A DNA stretch of 64,000 nucleotides. Origin: Leptasterias polaris. Its lineage: Eukaryota; Echinodermata; Asteroidea; Forcipulatida; Asteriidae. Where the stretch lies: positions 186,001 through 250,000 of the forward strand of contig JAZGTN010000195.1 of assembly GCA_037783415.1 (NCBI GenBank), written 5' to 3'. The notes under the pieces are model-generated. The model saw only the letters and a list, made by a program, of their open reading frames with translations, was not told the origin of the DNA and did not search any database. The position numbers and the translations under genes were made by a program. Every line of letters starts with the position of its first letter. Position 1 is the stretch's first letter. Positions 11,255 to 21,200 of this stretch are shown here, one piece after another.

Positions 11255-11313
11255 ACTAATTCGTTTGAACGAATTACTAATTCGTTTGAACGAATTACTA
11301 ATTCGTTTGAACT
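11255..11313. repeat. 21-bp direct repeat, three copies
   Basis: The unit actaattcgtttgaacgaat (plus one base) occurs 2.8 times. Each unit is itself nearly palindromic. Confidence 0.85.
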
Positions 11314-11738
11314 TGCCCCTGTTTGGTTTCTCCCTATTGTTGTTTCTGTGTTCATTGTGTTTGTTGGTCATGCGTGGGGCAGCATGCTTCCGAGCAACAG
11401 TAATTTAGTTTACTTTTGTTACCCCTGACCCGCATGATTTGTCCTTGTTTTTATCCCTTCTGGTTGTCCTTCCCATTTGGTTTTGTTCCCCTCCTGCATG
11501 CTCTGCCCTCAGTCGCCCTCATATATTTTATATATTTTTTATATTTTTTGTTTTTGCTTTTATTTTCTTATTTATTTAATTTTATTTATTAATTAAATTT
11601 AATTTTTCTAATTTTGTATTTATTTTCCTTATTACTTGCTTTTTTATAACTGTTTTTCCGTTAATGTTCTTTCTTGTGCTATTGTAACTTTGGTTTGTTG
11701 TTTGTTTTGGTCGAATAAATAATAATAATAATAATAAG
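11314..11738 (+). mobile_element. Probable LINE 3' end with (AAT)n tail
   Basis: A T-rich 3'-UTR-like stretch ends in gtcgaataaataataataataataataag, the trinucleotide tail typical of CR1/L2-type non-LTR retrotransposons. No reverse transcriptase remains, so the class is inferred from the tail only. Confidence 0.4.
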
Positions 11739-11739
11739 A

Positions 11740-12339
11740 TTACCAGCCAAAATACCATGTCATATCGGACTGGTATCCAGGTAAATTTTGCTAAGCAATC
11801 TTTGAAACCAAACGTAATGAATTATGGGCCGGCGGGGATGGTATGAGGATTTATAAACAGAGGACAAGTGGGTTTTATCAGGAATCCTAGGATAATTGAA
11901 GTGTGGGGGGGGGGGGGGGCGGTCCGCATCGAACACCAACCACCTGGATAAATTCCAATTCAAATCAAAACAGTTTTGTATAATGATTTTAGTATAACTC
12001 AAAACCTCCAAAATGTTTGGGTTACGTTAATGAAATCCTACAGTCTTCAATTTAAATAAAGCATAGTACATCGGCCCACTCATGTCCTGTGATCTCTTTT
12101 ATGGTAACTTGAGAGCCTCCATGTTTACAATGGTGGATATTTCAGCTATGTTTATTAAACCACATTGTCATTCTACGCAAGGATAAACAAACAAAGACGC
12201 TTTACAAGCGTGCTCAACGTACTTTTAAAAATGTATCCAAAATGTTTAGCATACAACACTTTCCTGTTTTTGACATCAAAAACTGTCCCTTTTCAATGTG
12301 TCATGGTCATTGTATACTGTACCGTATCTTATACTAATA
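11740..12339. other. Intergenic, no gene
   Basis: Contains a G run near 11905-11919. Nothing else was recognised. Confidence 0.4.
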
Positions 12340-12625
12340 GTAATAATTTAGGAGCATAATCCTTACTTGCAGCTGGGAAGCTGAATTGTTCAGGCTGCAT
12401 TGTGTTAATGGCCCCTCTGGCAGCAGCCTTCCACATCAACCCAATTGACAATGGAGCGCAACCAGAGATGTGTTGGATTTTTCCGGAGGAAGGAAAACCG
12501 GAGGGCCCGGAGAAAACCCCTAGTGGCACAGAAGAGAACCAACACACAACTCTACTCACATTTAGCCTTAGCCGGGTATCGAACAATGGCCACATTATTG
12601 CAGACTTCATTACATTTTAGCATGC
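12340..12625 (-). mobile_element. tRNA-derived SINE, minus strand
   Basis: On the minus strand a pol III B-box (GTTCGATACCC, at 12574-12584) is followed by a core with ggggttttctccgggccctc and a short AT-rich tail (attattactattagtata). The core resembles ones found in other animal SINEs. An A-box is not clear. Open frames through it on both strands are incidental. Confidence 0.6.
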
Positions 12626-13069
12626 TTGATGAATGGGTTTTTATTGAACAACTTCCCATCTTCTACATTTTCATACATAAATATTTTGTTTACGATCTTT
12701 AAAATAGCTCTTTATTACCAGCTGTGAATTGTATTTAAAGTGCATGTGTTCTTTGAAATTTAATTTATCAGTAGGTTAGTTTCAAACTAAATTTGTTTAA
12801 GCAACTTTGAGCTTTATTATCAAGCACGGATGGATTATTTAAAAGCAACTTTTTGTATATAATTATGAAACCATAAGCTCACTTTCAAATTCTATTTTTG
12901 TACACAATTAAAAGTATTACAAAATGCAGCCATAACGTAAAAAAACCCACGAGGAAACAATATTTGTAATAAGTATGAAAACAAGGCCGTGAATATTCAA
13001 ACCTGACATCTAAGACGATTTGATTCTCGCTCCTTCAATCATCCATGTCCTTTCAGGTCAAGCCATTTC

Positions 13070-13216
13070 CAAAACAGCAGCTGCTGCTATGGGTGGGTGA
13101 ACACGACGCGTTCAAGCAGAGGCTACCCTTTGCAATACCCTGAGCAACAGCTGCAGCCACAAGCCCACAACCACAGCGTAGCCAAAGCCACAATCGGACA
13201 CGGCCTCGGATAGTTT
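13070..13216. mobile_element. Fragment of the GGCCGTGTCCGAA palindromic MITE family
   Basis: The right edge reads ...cagcgtagccaaagccacaa tcggacacggcct, matching the ends of the better-preserved copies at 57797-57940 and 19975-20092. The left part is diverged. Confidence 0.6.
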
Positions 13217-13538
13217 CACAACTTCAATTTCAACCTACTGAATTAATATCTAAAGGTGATTGAAAACGAGGTTGACAGCAACTAGCTAGGATTCTATAAC
13301 GAGTCTTTAAAAGTACACCCTCTTGTATTCTAGAAACAAGACAAGATGGCTATAGGTCTCGAATTGGGGAATTCTAATGGTAAAACACTTACCTCATGCT
13401 ATGACGTCATTTTGACGCCACCTTAAAGGTAAAATGCGATGGTGAAGAGTGAAAACACACTGCCATGTACGCACGATGCAAAAGATGTGCAAATTTAGCT
13501 TAAACATCTAACGTTACAATTTTGACTGGCTCGTAATA

Positions 13539-13592
13539 ATGGATAAAGACAGGGGGCAGTGTAAGGCGTAGACTGGTCCCCTGTCTTTATCC
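13539..13592. repeat. Short inverted repeat (hairpin)
   Basis: ggataaagacagggg and its reverse complement cccctgtctttatcc flank a short loop. A related arm (ggataaagacagg) starts the second copy of the neighbouring repeat at 57772. Confidence 0.8.
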
Positions 13593-13960
13593 GTAAGGAA
13601 AAAACAGGCACTGGTCTTATTGGATACAATGATTTCATTGGATAAACGTACAGTGACGTAAGCTTTCCATATCTGCGTTATGATTGGTCTGCTCCGAGGT
13701 GACGTGTTAGTCACTACACGACTGTTATTCACAATGTAAAGTGTGTACAGTACGTGTGTATATACAACGACTCTCCACTGAAATGAATGCAAGGACGGTC
13801 AAAGTTACATCTGGCAGGATCCCGCCAACTTTAGGTTGGTATCTGGCGTTATTCACGAGCCTTGAAGAGTGACGTCAGATGTTCGGCTATGTAGGGAGCA
13901 ATGAGTAAACTCATGAGGCCGCCCTACTCCAGTGACGTCTAGTCTGTGCGTCACGAGCCC
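13588..13960 (+). repeat. Unclassified interspersed repeat, copy A
   Basis: Matches 57772-58300 in order and orientation: caggcactggt, ttggatacaatgatttcatt, gtgacgtaagc, ttatgattggtc, atgaatg, catctggcag, gttattcacgagcc and gtgacgtcagatgttc. It contains several tgacgtca-like (CRE-like) motifs and no protein frame. Confidence 0.8.
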
Positions 13961-15074
13961 AATACCTACACACAAACCCACAATTTGAACAGTTTGGTTG
14001 TATTACATTTACAGCTTCACAAACAATATTGACTTATGCCTGCTATTGAAGACTACAAAAATTATATTATTGTTACCAAAAAATACCAACATTACCAAGT
14101 GGCCAATACAAAACGAGTTTGCAAAGCCCTACATACAACCTGCCACTTCACATGCACCTGATTGGCAAAAAAGAGAATTGACAAGTACCCTGTTATTCAA
14201 AAGAGTTTTTACAAAAGTTTTAAAAAATAACACTGGAGACAATACCCATTGTGTTTCGAGAAAACTAAACGCCCTCTGGCAGCAGAAAACACCAGCTACT
14301 ATTAAATACCGTGACACACCTCGGTGTAGAAGTGTTGAATACTTGTAGCTTGAATACTATCGGCACTCTAACAATTAGCTAATGTGCTCACATGTAAGTC
14401 AACAGCGCTGTTTAATCAACCAGCAAAATGCTAACTTTGAAAGGCGCCCTCATCGGTTGCCGTATTGTCCCAAGACATTGTTCTCCACGATTTGGGTGGA
14501 TTGAATAGGAACGGCTCACCGTTGTTGTTCGTCTCCTCAGTAACCGACCTCCGATCCTAAGGAACTATACAAGTGGGACTCTCTATGGCTGCAGAAGAAA
14601 CGCTATCTCCTTATTTTAAGATATGATGCCCCCCCCCCCCCCCGAACTCCTTGAAATGAAATTCTCCAATGCTGTCAAATGCTGAAGAAATAATTGCAAT
14701 TCCCACTTGGAAACACTACACTATTTTTATGGCGTTGGGTCTACAAATCACCCATGCTTAAACCTACGTGTTACAATTCACCCTGTTCAGAATCCTTATA
14801 TTTAACGACTGGTGGTGTGGTGGTGGAAACAACTCGTCCTGTGTTGACAAATTCGTTCAATGAGGTCGTCGAGCTAGGATAGGGCGTCTAAAACATCCTT
14901 GGGAACTAACAACTTCACCCGGCGACTGTTTATCCGGCGACTGTTCATTGTCCATATTGGCAACTCTATTCACACAGCAAACTCTCATTTTCCTCTATGT
15001 CATTATCATAAATATAATAGTACTATAATTCATCGGATACATCGTTTGACTTCTACATTTTGTGGCACGGAAAA
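13961..15074. other. Between copy A repeat and the TINAGL stop codon
   Basis: No exon recognised. It includes a C run near 14631-14643 and probably the TINAGL 3' UTR (minus strand) just left of 15075. Confidence 0.4.
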
Positions 15075-15227
15075 TCAAAAGGGGACATCATTTCCGTTCA
15101 TCATGTCCGCGTCGACCTTTCCCCAGACACCGACGACGAAAGACTCTATCTGACACTCGTTTTTTCCTCTAAGGATCCGGAAGTAACCATCTTCGCCCCA
15201 CACCTTGCTCCATGAGTTGGCGGCAAG
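15075..15227 (-). CDS. TINAGL1: TINAGL exon 9: active-site Asn and stop
   Basis: 153 bp. It reads [20 protein letters not shown], then [18 protein letters not shown], and ends DVPF-TGA. It contains Asn408 and the conserved NEC-IES motif near the C-terminus. Confidence 0.95.
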   Translation of the reverse strand, partial: LAANSWSKVWGEDGYFRILRGKNECQIESFVVGVWGKVDADMMNGNDVPF

Positions 15228-18200
15228 CTGTTGAAGAACATAACACAAAATAAGACGAGTTTATTTAACAAGAGCAGATCGTGTAGAAAATAGAGAGCCT
15301 TTATATGTTAATTTCATCAGCTCACTGCTACAAGGTCATTTACTGCAATTTTATATCCATAATGATCAGAAGGGCTTTAAATATAAAACACGTATAAATC
15401 TGGGGAAAATGAACCTTTTCCTTAATCCGAAAAGAATACTTGTGTTTTGTATGTTTACTAATTAGTCTGGAGACCACTCTTTATCAACAAACTCCAATGA
15501 CCAGGAGCTACACAATAGATAGGTTGCAGTATGACGTAAGTCGGCCATCTTTACGGGCAATTTGGAACACACAGTCATGCGTTACGCGTGAGAACGGCGT
15601 GCAGCACGCGCACATTACTAATTAGTCTGGAGACCACTCTTTATCAACAAACTCCAATGACCAGGAGCTACACAATAGATAGGTTGCAGTATGACGTAGT
15701 CGGCCATCTTTACGGGCAATTTGGAACACACAGTCATGCGTTACGCGTGAGAACGGCGTGCAGCACGCGCACATTACTAATTAGTCTGGAGACCACTCTT
15801 TATCAACAAACTCCAATGACCAGGAGCTACACAATATGCAGAACCAATCTTGTGCAATAAACACACAAATTGCACTAAAGACATCTAAAGTAATGAAATG
15901 GCGATTTGTGTTTTTTTATGATAAAACACAAAACCTGTTTTTATTTATTAACTTTTATGAATAAGTGTTAGACCTTTATAAAGTGTGGTATTAATCATGG
16001 AGAATATTGGCTGAACATTGACTCCTGACAACCGACCATCAAGCATTATACCTCAACAAAACCATTGACAAGAAATAAGTACTATCAGCAAAGTTGAGTG
16101 AGACGTTGGTTTTGGTGAATGGATGCAAAAACTCACCCAATACTTCATTGGTTTTCCTTGCGTTCTGTCAACTCCCCATCCTAGAATCTTCACTGAGTGC
16201 CAACCAGCAGCTTTCTGGTTATCCTTGTCAGCCATCTTGGAATGTCTGTAAACACCTTTCCGGTACATGAAGAAGTCCTCTTGAACATGGAAGACAGCTG
16301 ATCGAAAAAATAAATAACATAAATAGTATGATAAGGGGAAACTTTACAAACGCAGTAGACATAGGCTACTGCATGGGTATAAAATTGCCATTGTTTACGT
16401 TGTTTTGAGCATGCGCATATTTCTGAGAACAATGTATTGACATGGTAAGTCCGCTGCCACCCGAAAAACTCCGATTGGAAATCGCTCGTCCTCGACGGTC
16501 TCATCCACTCAAGACCGTTGGGATGGGCTGATGGTATGGATGTAGTGGTGCATATAGGACCGATTGTGCTGATCGGCGCAATGTCTGATCAACGACATGC
16601 ATGTAATGTAGCATGGAGCCTTCGTGGCTAATGTCAGCGACCTGTTAAACGAATTTCAGTACGAATGTTGCAATCCGGCCTCTTTTTTAGTATGAGGCAA
16701 AAAATGACAATAATTAAATGATGAATTTAAACAGTTATTGATAATTGAATCTTTCGTAAACTGGAAGACTGGTGACCGAGGTTGTTAGGTGGGGGTGGTC
16801 CAATATGCATGTGTATACGTCAGTCCATGCCTTTGAATGAGGCGCTGGGAGAGAGCATACGAAAACTCTTTCTTACCTTGAACGGGGCCATTCATTAGTA
16901 TCTCAGCTTGGATTTCTTCTTCCTGAATAGTGAATAGGGAAATAGGAAATAGTGAACACCCCATGTAAACACGCTGTATAGTGCCCCATTGTGTCCGTCA
17001 GTGTTATTGGCCTACGTTAGAGCTGCGTGTGAATAACGTGGCCAAACCTGGTGCTGGTTTTAGGCCCTTTTTATGTTAAAGCATCGTGCAACATGCTACA
17101 GAGCCGGAGCCCTGGCCTAGGTTTGGGAAAAACTTAAACCTTCGGATAAAGACATGGGACCAGCCCGAGCACAGAATTGAAGGAAAACACCAGAAAGCCA
17201 TTGAACCTTTTTATGCGTTTATACAAATTTTCAAAATTCTACTTTTCTTACTTACATTTTCAGATATTCTGTAAGGAGGAGTGGAGAAATATCTGTCGCT
17301 AGGCTGTTGTTCTTTAGGGCACATAGAGGTGTCATGGCCCCGGATGTAGCAAGAACCCCTGTCCATCTTCATGTCCGAAGACATGCCACTCTTGTATGGA
17401 TAACAATCACTGGTAACCACACTGTAAGATCATCAAAGATAACAATCACTGGTAACCACACTGTAAGATCATCAAAGATAACAATCACTGGTAACCACAC
17501 TGTAAGATCATCAAAGATAACAATCACTGGTAACCACACTGTAAGATCATCAAAGATAACAATCACTGGTAACCACACTGTAAGATCATCAAAGATAAAA
17601 AGCAAAAGGTTTAAAGACCGTGTCCAAATTAGCCTTAATTGGCGACACTAGTTTTTTTAGTCACCAGGAAAGGGCGCGACATCGACTGGCTTGGAAGGAC
17701 AAGGAAAGTCTACGAATCTGGTTTGAAACTAGTTTGCTGACAATGGCCAACACCATCTTTGTAAAGTTTCCTGCCTGCACAAAATGATTAATAGTGAAAA
17801 CATTACTTAACAGGGTAGCACACTGTTTACCTGCAAGCCTCACTTTGGCTACATTAATTTTAATAGAAAAACGCAACACATAACATAGTATAAAATGATC
17901 TAAGATATTTCGCTTTTTATGATCCATCAAAAATATATATATATATATATATATATTTTATCTCGAACCATACGCTCAAACCAATAAAAAATAGACAAAT
18001 ATTTAAAAAGGAGTTGCCTGGCATCGACAATTATACAACTCACCCCTTCTTTCGTAGATACCACCAAGCACGGTCAAGATGGCCGCCGTGGCATCCCTGC
18101 TGTCGGCGGATGTTGCATGACAGTAGATGCTGGGGTGACAACGCCATAGCAATCGTGCCATTGGATTGGATGGCGAGGCGATCGGACGCAACAGCTGATT

Positions 18201-21200
18201 GGATAAAGATAGCGCATTATTTCATTTATTATATATTTATAAGGGTTTCATTTCTATGCTGGTATAAAAATAGAGGAACAAAAAAGTTGACAGACGTAAC
18301 ATTGACAACAGGAAGTATTTAAACCACCTGGAGCTTGACGGATTGCGTCAAAGAATACACGTTTCTGTCTTCTCGACTTTATACTCTCTTGCTCACACAT
18401 ACACAAAATATATTTTTTCGATTAATGTAGACCTACATGTCAACATACAGCGCCGTAACTAGGGTAACATTTTGGGGTGCTCCATTTTTTCTAGGGGCAG
18501 TTATGGCCAAGTTAACGTTTGCTTTTTTCTTAAACAAACCCCTTTTTAAAGTCCCCTTTTAATGTAATGTACTATGTTTTATAAGATAATCTTATAAATT
18601 ATAGTTGAGTGTTACCACAAATGGGACGTTTATGAATGAGAAAAACATAATAAAAATAAAGTAGGTACAGGTATTATTATTATTTACCTTAAAATAAACA
18701 GAAATCAAAGACGTGTGATTAGACAATGATTTCGAACTTTATGAATTTTTTTTTACTTTTGCGCCTTCAAGAAGCAGTGTAAGTGTATATCACAAAAATA
18801 CTTTGTCTGCATTTAAAACAAGTCCATCCATCAATTAAACGCCAACTGCAAAACGATAAATAAAATTCAAAGGATGATAGTGTCGTTTTCATTGTGACGA
18901 CCCACGATCCGCCCCAATGCGGTATCGCTTCCTTGAATAAATGTTTAGTGAATGCTGAGTGCAATAACGTAATTGGACTCAAGCAGTCGTCAGCGATGAC
19001 GTCAGCGCAGACTTCAGCAATGACGTCAACAAGTGATGACCCATTATGACTCATGGTCCATGAGGGAGCCCCTCCGCAATGTGTTCCCATTTCCACGACA
19101 ATTATTATTTTAAAAATTAATAAAATAAGTATACTAATATTTAGAGGAGATAAAGGTAAATAAATTAAATAAATAACACATTCTCAAACTGTGAAATTGA
19201 ACTTGTTATTTGGAAAACATTCTTAAGTTATATAAACTCTTCAACCGTAACTTATGTATCTTCAAATGTTTGAATAAACATGACCAACTCTAGTTGATTC
19301 TCATCTCTTTAGGTACTCACATGCTGTAGAGACGGCCCACGAGCTCGCACAGTCACCCTGGTTATAGATCTCATCCCGGAGTGATGGCCACTTCTCCCTT
19401 GCATCGAACTCCTCGGGGATGTCCAAGGCTGCAGCATCCATCTGAATCTCGTTCATTGCCTCAACGATTGGGGTAGGTTTCATGGTGCCAAGTCTAAACT
19501 GCATCCCGTCCTCAAGGGTCATGCCCCAGAACTCGGAGTAGTTGGCTGCCGTCCACCTGAAGCATCAATCCATACTCAATTACAAGACCTTCACGAAACC
19601 ACATGTCAATGTGAGACTAGATGGCAGCAGACTTACCAGCCAACTTTCTATTGTTTACGTAGTTTTGAGCATACACTCATATCCGAGAACAGTACTTGTT
19701 AGGTCTGCTGCCATCTAGTGTCTCCCATTTCAGGTTTTTTAAGGTAAAGAAGAAAGGCTAGGTTATCTTCTTAAGCCATGTGTTTGGTACCTATTTGAAC
19801 TGGCTATCATCAACCCCTTTGGGCAGTTGACATCTTTGTCCAGTTCACTATTTGCTTCAACTATTTAGGGGGCCCTGGAGTTGACATCTTTGTCCAGTTC
19901 ACTATTTGCTTCAACTATTTAGGGGGCCCTGGATATAATATTTCACATCTTAAGCCTTACGCTGTTTCTAAGTAAGCGGCTACGACGGCGGCAGTGGCTT
20001 GGTCACTGCGTCATCATGCGTTTAATGACGGCTGCAACAGCTGCAGCCGTAGCCACAGCCGACATTTCAGACACGGCCTCAGATTTTTTGTGCGAAAATT
20101 TAAGGAAAAAATCCAAAAACAAACAAAGAAATCTTGCCTCATTTTTTTTCTTCTTCAGATAATGTTTCGTTTTGGAACGCCACTTTTCAGACCACGAGTA
20201 TAGGGCCTACCTGGTAATAGACTGTGCAAGTCTCGCGCGTATCCGAACGAGAAAACACGTCAAACGAAGAACATTTTTATTTCTGAAATTAAATCTTTGT
20301 TTTAAATTATATCTCATGACAAAATCTGAACAACAAAAATAAATCATTACAATTTTATAAAAAGTTTTAGCTTTTGAAAAAAAAAATACAATAGTGTGTA
20401 TATTATTATTGGAAAAAAAATTAAAACTCGGGGACAAGGATGCCTATTTGATGTTAACTTTTTAGAAACCCCTTACGCGGAATCGTGAAGGTCAAACGGG
20501 TCTTAAATGGACCCGTATCGCAGTTTAAAGAGGATGCTGACGCCTCAACAACCATAGACTGCAATGAAAAGGGTTCGCTTTGCAATTACAGCATCTGGCG
20601 ATTATAATTGCGTATCCAAAACAAGCGTTTACGTAAGTTTTATGATCGGAGGCGAGCACAAAATTCTCAATTTTTTGCAATAACCGGAAGCTGAGGTCAA
20701 GTTTAATTCTTGGGTTTTCTTTGTTATATTGTTGAATTGGTTTCACTTTCATATTTTTTTATCACTTAGTGTTATATTCCCTACAACATGTATAATTTTC
20801 GAGGTCATAAACTACGTTAAACTAAAATAGTTGACGAAACAAAATCTCGCCCACGTAAAACTCCATATGGTTGGGACCACTATGGTCCCGGAAGTTCGAA
20901 TGTGCGCGAGACTTGCACAGTCTATAGCGTATGAAGCAAAGACTAGCGGGTAAAACAAAATGGAGGTCGGTCCGACAGGTTCTCGGCAACTCATTGTTAG
21001 ACTTTATTCAAATCGTATTTTTATCTCAGCCAGTGCAGTGTACATTACGAACGAAGCACGGGACTGACATGCACCCACAATTTTATCTTATGCTGTAAGT
21101 GTACATTACGAAAGAAGCACGGGGACTGACAAGCACCAAGTCTAAAACTTTGGTTTCCTCTGACAAAACGCTGAAGGCGTGTATTTTGAAAGAAAACGAG

